Source of the DNA: an uncultured Paracoccaceae bacterium | Lineage (GTDB): Bacteria; Pseudomonadota; Alphaproteobacteria; Rhodobacterales; Rhodobacteraceae | Direction: 5' to 3' | Assembly (NCBI GenBank): GCA_938005545.1 | Contig: CALKXV010000009.1 | Coordinates: 248,001-312,000 of the forward strand | DNA length: 64,000 nt | Part shown: in pieces, positions 1-7,875 of the stretch | How positions within the stretch are numbered: the first letter of the stretch is position 1 | How the letters are laid out: every line of letters starts with the position of its first letter | Notes under the pieces: model-generated | Seen by the model: only the letters and a program-made list of their open reading frames with translations | The model's database searches: none | What the model was told of the DNA's origin: nothing | Position numbers and translations under genes: made by a program

Positions 1-40
1 GTCGGCAGGCGCGTCAGGGTCAGTGCCGTTTAAGGAAAAA

Positions 41-1072
41 TCAATCCAAAGCGGTGACATCCACTTCAAGAAGAATATCGTCTTCCGGTGTGGTCTCTTG
101 ATTAAGTCCGAGAAGAGATTGAACGGCGTCTTCGACTTCATCCGTCACCTCTTTGTTGGCTGCCGCTTCTAGGGCTGCGCGCTGTGTATCGCTTTGGTTC
201 GCCAATGCGTCATCGAGAGACGCCAGATCTTCTTCTGCTGCCTCGTATGCTGCATTGTCTTCACGCTCTTGCTCAAGGGCAGAGATTTGTTCGTCCAGTT
301 CGACAATGTCGTCCGTGACGGATGCAATATCGCCTTCGATAGCCTCGTCAGTACCACCGGCCTCTTCCAGCGCGGCGAGCAAATCATCCAATTCATCCAG
401 ACGAGCCGCCTTTTCCGCATCAGTCTCTGTCAGCGCAAGATCGATTTCTGCACTGCCACGCTCTGGGGCTTCCAAGGCGTCAAGAATGGCCTGCGCCTCA
501 GCGCGTTCGGCTTCGAGCGCACGGGTCGCTTCGACTTCTTGAGCGTAAAGTGCCAACAAACCGACACGCGAGTTGGGAGACGCGTTGGCCAAGGCATTTG
601 GTGATGCATTGGCGGCGTTCAACGCACCCAATTCGCTGGGGTGCACGCCCAATGTCCGTGCCAACTTGTTTCCGCGGGGTTTGGGAGCGGTTGCCCCTGC
701 AGGGGCCTTAGCCACTTTGGTAACCGACTTGGTTTTCGCAACGCGCTTTACCTTTGGCGCGTCTTCTTTCTTCTTAAACAGATCACCAAGTGCTTTGATT
801 GGGTTTTTAGATGTCTGACGCGCGGTCGATTTTTGCTTCCCGCCCGACTGCCCTCTGCTGGCCCTAGACTTTCCACTATTCCCTTTGTCAGACGATCCAG
901 CGGACTTGCCGCTGTTTCCCTTGTCGCCGCTATTTCCGTTTCCTTTGCCGTTGCTCTTGTCTGAACCAGCATAGGCGGCGCCTGGCAGGGTGACTGTCGC
1001 TACAACGGCGGCACTTGCAAGAAGCGCCACAGACAGAGTTGAGATTTTCAAGAGGCCAGTGATAAAGTGCAT
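41..1072 (-). CDS. Secreted Gly/Asn/Ser-repeat protein with acidic C-terminal half
   Basis: The reading frame continues to 1135, but the ATG at 1072 fits best. It has GGAG about 8 bases upstream and opens a clear signal peptide (MHFITGLLKIS followed by an Ala/Val core ending AAYA). The product is 343 residues. After the signal come GNGNSG/KGNSGK-type low-complexity repeats (about 37-75), a basic Lys-rich stretch, a short LGVHPSELGALNAAN motif, and a long acidic, probably coiled-coil C-terminus rich in Glu, Asp and Ala. I do not recognise a catalytic domain. It is divergent from a second secreted protein with GNGNS repeats (1206-1745) and a two-component system, which suggests shared regulation. 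The function is unknown; a structural or matrix role is only a guess. Confidence 0.75.
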   Translation of the reverse strand: MHFITGLLKISTLSVALLASAAVVATVTLPGAAYAGSDKSNGKGNGNSGDKGNSGKSAGSSDKGNSGKSRASRGQSGGKQKSTARQTSKNPIKALGDLFKKKEDAPKVKRVAKTKSVTKVAKAPAGATAPKPRGNKLARTLGVHPSELGALNAANASPNALANASPNSRVGLLALYAQEVEATRALEAERAEAQAILDALEAPERGSAEIDLALTETDAEKAARLDELDDLLAALEEAGGTDEAIEGDIASVTDDIVELDEQISALEQEREDNAAYEAAEEDLASLDDALANQSDTQRAALEAAANKEVTDEVEDAVQSLLGLNQETTPEDDILLEVDVTALD

Positions 1073-1205
1073 AATTGTCTCCAAAATTTGTCGCGACCGT
1101 GCCATTTGGTTGCCGCGTTGACCGTCAATAATCACATTGCATATGAACGCCGACGCAACGCGCCGTTCATCCTGGGTTCAACTTGGGTGGTGTAGACCAA
1201 TTGGT

Positions 1206-1745
1206 ATGAAACGTTTTGTGTTGCCCATAGTCGTGATCATGTCAGGATCGTTTAGCAGCCCGGCATTTTCGGATGTACGCGAACTTGCGCGCAGCGAGTT
1301 GCGCGAAAGTGTACGCTTGGGGCACAGCATGAGTCTGTCCCGCTTGATGAAAGTTATGGATTCTAAAACGGACGGAAAACTTGTCGATGTTCGTGCGTTT
1401 GACGTCGGCGAAATCTATTACCATGTTCTTTTGAAGAAACCTGATGGAAGGCTGACAGTCGCCGTCGTCAACGCCAGAACTGGCAATTTCATGTCCAGGA
1501 ATTCTTCGGTTGTGAAAGACGTGATTCTAGCGACCAAAACAAAGAGCAATTCCAACAGAACCACGAATGCAAGTAATGCGGGCGGCAACGGAAACGGCAA
1601 CTCTCGCGGCAACGGAAATGGCAACTCTGGCGGGAACGGAAACGGCAACTCTGGCGGGAATGGAAACGGCAACTCTGGCGGGAATGGCGGAGGCAACTCT
1701 GGCGGCGGTGGTGGCGGCAACTCCGGCGGTAACGGAAAAAAGTAA
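1206..1745 (+). CDS. Secreted PepSY-like protein with C-terminal GGNGNGNS tandem repeats
   Basis: A signal peptide (MKRFVLPIVVIMSGSFSSPAFS) leads into a domain of about 85 residues. Its pattern (helix, then a strand pair YYHVLLKKPDGRLTVAVVNARTG) resembles PepSY domains, which are often encoded beside two-component systems and act in the periplasm. The C-terminus is six copies of an 8-residue unit of the GGNGNGNS type, encoded by 24-bp repeats at 1581-1724. I chose the start at 1206 because it opens the signal peptide; the frame is open back to 1137. The response regulator and kinase genes follow on the same strand after 61 bases. A role as periplasmic modulator of that kinase is inferred from context and family habit. 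Confidence 0.75.
   Translation: MKRFVLPIVVIMSGSFSSPAFSDVRELARSELRESVRLGHSMSLSRLMKVMDSKTDGKLVDVRAFDVGEIYYHVLLKKPDGRLTVAVVNARTGNFMSRNSSVVKDVILATKTKSNSNRTTNASNAGGNGNGNSRGNGNGNSGGNGNGNSGGNGNGNSGGNGGGNSGGGGGGNSGGNGKK
1581..1724 (+). repeat. Six 24-bp tandem repeats encoding GGNGNGNS units
   Basis: Six consecutive 24-base units encode GGNGNGNS, RGNGNGNS, GGNGNGNS twice, GGNGGGNS and GGGGGGNS. They keep the reading frame. The array lies inside the PepSY-like gene and is expected to vary in copy number through slippage or recombination. Confidence 0.9.
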
Positions 1746-1806
1746 AATCGCGATAAAAACCCATAAACGCCATACTCTCGCCGTGAGAAATGGCAACTAC
1801 CATTAG

Positions 1807-2466
1807 ATGCGAATCCTTATTGCCGAAGATGACGCGACGCTTGGTCAGCAAATCAAATCCGCTCTGGCAGAAGAAGGCCGTGCAGTTGATATTGCAACCG
1901 ACGGTGAAGAAGCGCTTTTTCTGGGATCAACCGAACCTTACGATCTTGTCGTTCTCGACGTCGGATTGCCCGAACGCGATGGCATTTCTGTCTTGAAAGA
2001 ATGGCGCAAGGAAAATGTCGCTACCCCCGTTTTGATCCTGACCGCACGTGATGGATGGTCCGAACGCGTTGATGGTCTCGATGCTGGTGCCGACGATTAC
2101 ATGACCAAGCCGTTCCATATGCCTGAGTTGTCAGCGCGAATAAGAGCCATGCTTCGCCGTCAATCAGGCAATGTTAATCCCGTCTTTCAATGCGGCCCCA
2201 TTGTCTTTGACAGCCGGACAAACAAAGTTCTGAACAATGGCATGCCCGTTTCGCTTACCGCTCAGGAGCTGTCTGTCTTGGCGTATATGTTCCACAATGC
2301 CAACCGAATGATTTCGCGTACCGAGCTATCCGAACACATTTACGAGTATGACGGCGACCGCGATTCCAACACCATTGCGGTCTTTGTCAATCGGCTGCGC
2401 AAGAAACTGGGTAAGGACCTGATCACAAGCGCGCGTGGTCAAGGCTACCAACTTAGCCTGGACTGA
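1807..2466 (+). CDS. OmpR/PhoP-family response regulator
   Basis: This is a 219-residue two-domain regulator. The receiver domain (1-115) has the acidic pocket EDD at 7-9, the phospho-acceptor Asp51 in VVLDVGLPERDG, and Lys101 in DDYMTKPF. The C-terminal winged helix (about 125-217) contains LTAQELSVLAYM and the recognition region with NTIAVFVNRLRKKL, as in PhoP-type regulators. Its stop overlaps the start of the kinase gene by one base, so the two are co-translated partners. The secreted PepSY-like gene just upstream is probably in the same operon. The natural signal is unknown; PhoP relatives often sense cations or envelope stress, but nothing here proves that. Confidence 0.93.
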   Translation: MRILIAEDDATLGQQIKSALAEEGRAVDIATDGEEALFLGSTEPYDLVVLDVGLPERDGISVLKEWRKENVATPVLILTARDGWSERVDGLDAGADDYMTKPFHMPELSARIRAMLRRQSGNVNPVFQCGPIVFDSRTNKVLNNGMPVSLTAQELSVLAYMFHNANRMISRTELSEHIYEYDGDRDSNTIAVFVNRLRKKLGKDLITSARGQGYQLSLD

Positions 2467-3821
2467 TGCGTTCGCTCCAAAGACGTGTGATCGTTGGTGG
2501 TCTTATCTGGGCCGTACTGACGACGGTCATAGGTGCATTTGCATTGAACGCGGTCTTCAGTCAAATCGCCGACCGTCGGTTTAACGAGACACTGCTTGAA
2601 CGTCATACTCAGGTCTTGGTTGCGTTGGCAACTTCCGGAACTCCCGCCCTTGTTGAAGACGTTCTGATCGATCCCTTCTACAATCGAGTTTATTCCGGTC
2701 GCTACTGGCAGATTTCAAACGCAAGCGGTATGCGCATAACGTCGCCGTCATTGTTTGATGCTGAATTGGATGACCCTGATAAAGTCGGGTTTTGGGAAAG
2801 TGCCGGACCAAACAGCATGATACGTGGGTACAGCGAAAGCGTGGTGCTTGACGATGAAACAGCCTGGTCTGTGTCGGTCGCACTGTCCCTAAGCGGGCTT
2901 GCAGCAGAAAGAGCTGAAATGCGCCGCAACGTCGCTTTGGCCTTTGGTTTGGTCGGCGCATTAGGCATTGCTTGCGCGGCCCTCCTAACGACGACACTGG
3001 TTGCTCCACTTCGACAACTTCGAGAAGACGTTACACACCGCTGGGACAGCGGCAAGTCTTTGGACCCTCATTCTTATCCGACAGAAGTCGCTCCATTGGT
3101 TAGTGACATCAACGCGTTGATCCAGCGCAATACCAAAATCGTCGATCAAGGAAGGCGACAGGCGGCGGATCTGGCGCATGCGCTTAAAACGCCGTCATCC
3201 GCTCTTCGCAACGAACTGGCGCGCTTGAGCCGAAGCGTTGACGGAACCGCTCCGCTTTTTGAGGCGCTCGATCGAATCGATGCCCAAATCACCCGGTCGT
3301 TAGCTCGAATGCGAGCCGCAACGGCCGCAGATGCCGTCGATGTCCAAACCGATCTTTTGCGTTCAGTCGCTCGCATGGAGCGTCTGTTTCAAGCCATGCC
3401 CGATGCCGAAGGTAAAGAATTTAAAGTAAACACAGTTGATGCGACGATTAATGTGGACGCACAGGACTTCGAAGAGATGCTGGGAAATCTCCTGGAAAAC
3501 GCATTCAAATGGTGCCGTCGCGAGGTACGACTGTCGGTTTCGAAGTTCGAACGCGCTGTCGAGATTACAATTGAAGATGACGGCCCAGGAATTCCCATCA
3601 AGCAACGGGAAATGGTGCTGCGCGAAGGCGCACGCCTTGACACGTCGATGCCTGGTACGGGCCTTGGGTTATCTATCGTCAACGATTTGGTTCAGGCCTA
3701 TGGCGGTGCCTTCGAATTGGAGACATCAGAAGCTTTAGGAGGTCTTTGCTGCAGGCTTCGTGTGCTTGTGGCCCACATTCAACTGGCCGATGATGAGCTT
3801 CGGCGCGAAACGCTCTGCTAG
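2466..3821 (+). CDS. PhoQ-like membrane sensor histidine kinase
   Basis: The 451-residue kinase has a transmembrane segment near 8-30, a periplasmic sensor region of about 120 residues, and a second membrane segment near 155-180. A HAMP-like linker follows, then the phospho-acceptor His238 in DLAHALKTP. The ATPase domain has the N box NLLENAFKW (Asn345), DDGPGIP and GTGLGLSIV. The overall layout resembles PhoQ. It overlaps the response regulator by one base, so the two form a cognate pair. The nearby PepSY-like secreted protein could act on the sensor domain; that is inference. Confidence 0.92.
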   Translation: MRSLQRRVIVGGLIWAVLTTVIGAFALNAVFSQIADRRFNETLLERHTQVLVALATSGTPALVEDVLIDPFYNRVYSGRYWQISNASGMRITSPSLFDAELDDPDKVGFWESAGPNSMIRGYSESVVLDDETAWSVSVALSLSGLAAERAEMRRNVALAFGLVGALGIACAALLTTTLVAPLRQLREDVTHRWDSGKSLDPHSYPTEVAPLVSDINALIQRNTKIVDQGRRQAADLAHALKTPSSALRNELARLSRSVDGTAPLFEALDRIDAQITRSLARMRAATAADAVDVQTDLLRSVARMERLFQAMPDAEGKEFKVNTVDATINVDAQDFEEMLGNLLENAFKWCRREVRLSVSKFERAVEITIEDDGPGIPIKQREMVLREGARLDTSMPGTGLGLSIVNDLVQAYGGAFELETSEALGGLCCRLRVLVAHIQLADDELRRETLC

Positions 3822-3920
3822 ATGAACCGAAAATGAATGCGTCGTTTTCTCTGCGTTCAGTCCGCGTTTGGTATTTCTTGTTTCGAGGGTCGTAAAACCG
3901 AAGAATCGGACGAGGTCACA

Positions 3921-4064
3921 ATGTTTGCTGCTACAAAGAAAACTGAAGCCAGCGTGGAACACTCCGCTGATGGCGCACGCTTCGAGCCTGTTAAGAAGAT
4001 TCTTATGCGTTGCGACGAAAAAACCATCGAATGTGCACGTTCCATGAAAGCTATAGCTGCCTGA
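3921..4064 (+). CDS. Possible 47-residue protein
   Basis: This short open frame has GAGG about 9 bases before its ATG and encodes a hydrophilic peptide (MFAATKKTEASV... to MKAIAA) with two cysteines and no signal or membrane segment. It sits in a 337-base gap after the kinase gene and could be the last gene of that operon. I recognise no family. The only support is the ribosome-binding site and position, so it could be non-coding. Confidence 0.35.
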   Translation: MFAATKKTEASVEHSADGARFEPVKKILMRCDEKTIECARSMKAIAA

Positions 4065-4158
4065 ACGCTAGAAGAAAGTTTCTGTGGATTAGAATGCGAA
4101 TAATCTAAATCTGGAAATCTTTAGCCAAGTCTAAACTCACCGCCAAAATTAATGACCG

Positions 4159-4386
4159 TCAAGCGGTGACATGCACGCTATATTCGGAGAATGCCTTACC
4201 CCTGAAAGGAATTGCTTGCGCGTATTCAGCGCTACTAAAGACTTTATCAATGGCCTCATAATTGGGGTACTCGACGACAATCACAATTTTAGCCGAACGG
4301 TTTCCGACAACCTCTTTTTCCAAGACGTAACGTTTGGTGATCCTTGCGCCCACTTCCTTTAGAATCGGTTCTGCGTCAACGGTCAA
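4159..4386 (-). pseudogene. DUF1330-family protein, N-terminally truncated
   Basis: The frame encodes a C-terminal part of a DUF1330-like small protein. It has the strand-helix pattern IVIVVEYPNYEAIDKVFSSAEYAQAIPFR seen in that ferredoxin-fold family, whose members are usually about 95 residues. Here only 75 residues follow the first possible start, a TTG at 4386. The in-frame sequence before it reaches a stop at 4426-4428 without the usual N-terminal strand. It is probably a decayed gene at the edge of a remnant-rich accessory region. A shortened functional gene cannot be excluded. Confidence 0.55.
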
Positions 4387-4559
4387 GCGACACGTCGCAA
4401 ATTCGCGGGGTGTTTCATAACTGGTTCACAACCGCTGTTTTGTTTTGCACCACCATTCATCCGGCACCATCTGCTCATGCTCGAATACGGGAGAATGAGC
4501 CATGTGGACCCCCCCGGAGTTGATCAACCAAGCCGCGCAAATTCTTGCGGTCTCGCCGA
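4387..4559. other. Intergenic stretch before the HTH remnant
   Basis: No complete gene is seen. A frame starting with ATG at 4502, behind GGGAG, runs about 40 codons out of frame with the HTH remnant at 4560. It may be the 5' part of the same decayed gene separated by a frameshift. Confidence 0.35.
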
Positions 4560-4721
4560 ATGAAACCGCGCTTGTGCAGCATCGGGCGCACCACGCTCTA
4601 TGTCGCGCTTTCGTCCGGTGACCTTAAAAGCGTCAAGATAGGCACCCGCCGTCTTGGGGCATTCAAAGCTCAGCACAACGGCGCGCCATACGCATGTCGC
4701 AACCAAAACCATCCGCGGTAA
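4560..4721 (+). pseudogene. Excisionase-type helix-turn-helix fragment
   Basis: The 53-residue frame contains SIGRTTLYVALSSGDLKSVK followed by IGTRRL. This is the core of the excisionase-family (MerR-like HTH_17) DNA-binding domain, in which a turn-helix is followed by KIGxRR. The family's preceding helix and following helix are missing or shifted into other frames. I read it as a broken excisionase or small regulator from a lost mobile element. It fits the integrase and IS110 fragments about 5 kb away near tRNA-Ser. Confidence 0.6.
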
Positions 4722-5085
4722 ATGACCACAGCAAGCGCTCCAAACACAATCGACCGCGCACTCATGGCTAAGTCAGCCTCTCCCGACAGCGCTCTTTCCC
4801 CATAGGTCATAACCAGTCCCCGCAGCTTCCTCCTTCCGAGATTTGTCAAAGCGGGCCGCAAGCTGCGCGGGAAGGGAATGTTGCACCCCGGCCGGCATCG
4901 AAAAATCTTCAGGCAACCGGACATTCGCTGCGCCTGCAAGGCTGGTTTTCTAGATTGAGGAAAACGGCCATTCAAAAGCCAACGACGCCAACCAGATTAC
5001 ATCTTAGCCAAGTCGCAAAGCCGTCCGAAAAAAACAGGATCACTTCATACACTGAACGGGCACTCTTAAGTCGAATTCTCGCGTT
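4722..5085. other. Gene-poor stretch, no supported feature
   Basis: About 360 bases lie between the HTH remnant and the end of the membrane-protein gene. Frames on both strands are short and show no family signature. It is probably degenerate accessory DNA. Confidence 0.5.
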
Positions 5086-5958
5086 TTACTCACTCGGCTT
5101 CACAGCACCTCTTTTGCTTTGCAACCCAAAAAACAGCGCAACCGGAGTCGTAATCAAAAGGCCAATGATTCGGTTCAAACTTGCTGCTAAATATGCCGCT
5201 GCAGCAGGCAGCGCCACAATCGGAGCCAGCAATGCGGCAACTCCTTCGCGAACACCCAGCCCTGCAGGCACGATAGACACCGCTGCCCCCATCACGCTTG
5301 ATACTGTCAAAACGGATGCTTGTGAAAACAACGCCAAATGACCAAGTGCATGCAGACACCCGTAAATCCGGGCGGCATCAACAAAAACAAGACCAGTTTT
5401 GATGATCAATAGCCGCGTCATCACGCTCTGATCTGTCGCCAGCTTCGCACTCAGGAAAATGCACACTGCCAATGCAGCGATACCAATCGCCAGAAAAAGC
5501 AAGGCCAGTTGGTAAGAACTTACACCTAGCCATAGCCCTGAATATAAAAATGCGATGCCAATCCACAGGCCTGACACCAGCAGGGTTACAGCCGTACCCC
5601 GCTTTACCGTCGTGCCCGCAGCTTTTAGGGCAGCAACACGAACCATAGTGCCACCGGGGATAGGCAGCATATTGGCGACGCTGCCAATAATTGTAATCTC
5701 GGCGGCTTGAACCAATGAAAACCTTAGACCAACCAGCTTTGCAGATGCCTGAAATTCTAACATGTTGAGTGCGACCGTCACAGGAACCCCGATCACCGCA
5801 ACTGCGATCAGCGGTCCCCAATTTGGATTAGACAGGAGATCAGGCTGCGCGCGATATGACAGATAGATCCCCAAAACAAAGCCAATGGCCGCAACAATAA
5901 GAACAACACGCAACCACATGGGGCGCGTTTCAGACGTCACAGGGTTTTCATTTTCCAC
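5086..5958 (-). CDS. UPF0104 / lysylphosphatidylglycerol synthase transmembrane-region family protein
   Basis: This is an integral membrane protein of about 290 residues with roughly seven or eight hydrophobic segments. It has the family's C-terminal motif MGAAVSIVPAGLGVREGVAALL. Proteins of this type resemble the flippase-like membrane half of MprF and occur in polysaccharide and lipid gene sets. The start is uncertain: GTG at 5958 overlaps the upstream methyltransferase by 11 bases, ATG at 5919 leaves a short gap, and TTG at 5982 is possible. None has a strong ribosome-binding site. Co-transcription with the methyltransferase suggests a role in surface glycan or glycolipid handling; the substrate is unknown. 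Confidence 0.8.
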   Translation of the reverse strand: MENENPVTSETRPMWLRVVLIVAAIGFVLGIYLSYRAQPDLLSNPNWGPLIAVAVIGVPVTVALNMLEFQASAKLVGLRFSLVQAAEITIIGSVANMLPIPGGTMVRVAALKAAGTTVKRGTAVTLLVSGLWIGIAFLYSGLWLGVSSYQLALLFLAIGIAALAVCIFLSAKLATDQSVMTRLLIIKTGLVFVDAARIYGCLHALGHLALFSQASVLTVSSVMGAAVSIVPAGLGVREGVAALLAPIVALPAAAAYLAASLNRIIGLLITTPVALFFGLQSKRGAVKPSE

Positions 5959-6565
5959 ACGCGCACCATCGGGCTGTATCAATCAGCTTCATGTCGGGGG
6001 TAACTTTGCCAAGTTCATAGCCATTGGGCCAGATGCCGCTATTTTTCGGCGATAACAAAATACCATATGGCATTTTGGTCAGCCCGTTGCAGGTCACATC
6101 CACTTTGCGAAAGTCCGATGGCATCCGCCGCAAGGCAAATTCCGTGTAGCGGTAAAAATCGTGCGGTTCATCATGCAACGGAAATGCAAATGGTACGGCC
6201 ATTGCCAACTGCCCGCCATCGACCAGCGCGGCGTGCAGGTTTTTCACAGCTATTTGGAAATCATGAACATGTTCAAGAACATTTAGACACAAGACCACAT
6301 CATAGGCTGAAGTGATTTCCATATCCGAAATATCAAGCGGCTCATGTCCATATTCTGGATTCAAATCCGTCTGGCAAAACTCAGCCACGTCTTCAAATAT
6401 ATGAACGGCGGAATAGGCTTCCTTTCCCTTCACCTGCTTGCCGCTACCAATTTCCAACACGCGCCTTCCTTTTTCGGATGGAGCCATCTCGTGCAGCTTG
6501 CGATAGTAAAATTTTCGCGTACCGGTGATCGCCTGAAAAATTGGCCTGATAATCGTTTCAAGCAT
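5948..6565 (-). CDS. Class I SAM-dependent methyltransferase
   Basis: The product is 205 residues when started at ATG 6565; the frame is open back to 6730. Motif I is RRVLEIGSGK (about residues 31-40). An acidic strand end follows at QTDLNPEYG, then the DVVLCLNVLEHVHD motif typical of class I methyltransferases. The C-terminal part has HDFYRYTEFALRRM, common in methyltransferases of glycan clusters. It precedes the flippase-like gene in the same direction and diverges from the pyruvyl transferase gene. I infer modification of a surface polysaccharide or its lipid carrier; the acceptor is unknown. Confidence 0.83.
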   Translation of the reverse strand: MLETIIRPIFQAITGTRKFYYRKLHEMAPSEKGRRVLEIGSGKQVKGKEAYSAVHIFEDVAEFCQTDLNPEYGHEPLDISDMEITSAYDVVLCLNVLEHVHDFQIAVKNLHAALVDGGQLAMAVPFAFPLHDEPHDFYRYTEFALRRMPSDFRKVDVTCNGLTKMPYGILLSPKNSGIWPNGYELGKVTPDMKLIDTARWCACGK

Positions 6566-6774
6566 GTTTCTTACATTTCTAAGGTCATTAAAATCGGCGG
6601 CTGCCTGACAAACCGTATACCGAAATTGCCTGCGATAAACAGGGGTAACGGATTCAGCTTTCGACAAATCACCGCTGTCCGGCATGCCAGCGCCAATTTG
6701 ATAGCTCAAAAGCCTTGGATGTACCCTCACTTATGCTTAAACACGACTAACATCCAAAGGAGCAGCACCGCCTG

Positions 6775-7875
6775 ATGTATCTTATTCTGCACGCATTTAG
6801 TCGGCGCAACTCTGGCGATGGGTTGCTTGTCGATCTGACGTTAGAAGCATTGGCCGACGCGGGCATTGCCAAACAGGACTGCGCCATTCTGGCGCTTGAT
6901 CCTGATAGTTTTCCAGAAGCTCATCTAGTCTACCGCGCGCCTGGCGAACCCGCAGCGCGTATATCTGTTCGGCTGTTTCTAGCAGCACTTGAACTGGCTG
7001 GCGATACACTGACTGGTGGACGCATTGGGTCAGTTGCAAAACTGGTGACACAGGCTGACGGGCTTATCGCCGTCGGTGGCGGGTATCTGGTGGCAGACAG
7101 CCCTGTGCGACAAATAGGTGTATCATTGAACCATATGGTACAAATCTCTGCCGCCGCTCGCGTCCAAATTCCTACAATCTATCTTCCGCAAAGTATTGGC
7201 CCCCTACGTGGTCCGGTTGGGAGGGTAGCATTGAAAAAGCTTCGTAAAATAGACCGGCTGTATGTACGCGATGACCTGACGCTTGCTGAAATCGGGCATT
7301 ACAACACAAAACGTGTCGGCGATTTGGCGGTCTTGAAGCTTGCGCGGGACATCGCATCTATCAACCCAGTTCCACCCCAAGGTAAATCTATCATCGTCGC
7401 GCGCGATCTTCCCAATCCCGGTAGCTATCTCGACCGGATCAAAAATTTGGATGCCGCATTGCCCAACCCGCTTTGGGCTGTTCAAGCCGACACCGAAGGG
7501 CCACGAAGCGATCGCGCCTTTTACCAACGATTGGCTGTGCAAGACTGCGGATCATTCAGTGATTTACTAAAAACGGACACACCGGGCGTTGTCGTGTCTG
7601 TGCGTCTACATGGAGCGATTGCAGCACTTTTGGCGGGACGACCCGCGATCCATCTATCTTATGAACGAAAAGGGTGGGGTGCCTACGAAGATTTGGGCAT
7701 TGCAGATTACGTGCATGACGCCCGCGCTTTTGATGTCGAACTAGTTGCGGATCAAGTGCGGGCACTTAATGCCAATCCGGCCCTATTTTGGGATCGTATT
7801 CGCGCAGCGGCGCCCGTTTTGAAAACGCAGTACGGTGACTTGGTCAGCGATCTGCGAGCGCGTTTGATCGGCTAG
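6775..7875 (+). CDS. Polysaccharide pyruvyl transferase family protein
   Basis: This 366-residue protein fits the polysaccharide pyruvyl transferase (CsaB/WcaK-like) fold. It opens with a glycine-rich nucleotide-like segment (RRNSGDGLLVDL), then has GLIAVGGGYLV, the PQSIGPLRG loop, LYVRDDLTL, and the C-terminal VSVRLHGAIAALLAGRPAIHLSYERKG. These match the family, which transfers pyruvate from phosphoenolpyruvate to sugars of surface polymers. The RLH segment is the expected active-site region. It converges with the glycosyltransferase gene, overlapping it by 32 bases. Confidence 0.88.
   Translation: MYLILHAFSRRNSGDGLLVDLTLEALADAGIAKQDCAILALDPDSFPEAHLVYRAPGEPAARISVRLFLAALELAGDTLTGGRIGSVAKLVTQADGLIAVGGGYLVADSPVRQIGVSLNHMVQISAAARVQIPTIYLPQSIGPLRGPVGRVALKKLRKIDRLYVRDDLTLAEIGHYNTKRVGDLAVLKLARDIASINPVPPQGKSIIVARDLPNPGSYLDRIKNLDAALPNPLWAVQADTEGPRSDRAFYQRLAVQDCGSFSDLLKTDTPGVVVSVRLHGAIAALLAGRPAIHLSYERKGWGAYEDLGIADYVHDARAFDVELVADQVRALNANPALFWDRIRAAAPVLKTQYGDLVSDLRARLIG

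Noticed and set aside
1581-1724. CRISPR-like spaced repeats
   Set aside because: The units are contiguous, in frame and encode a Gly/Asn/Ser repeat; there are no spacers.
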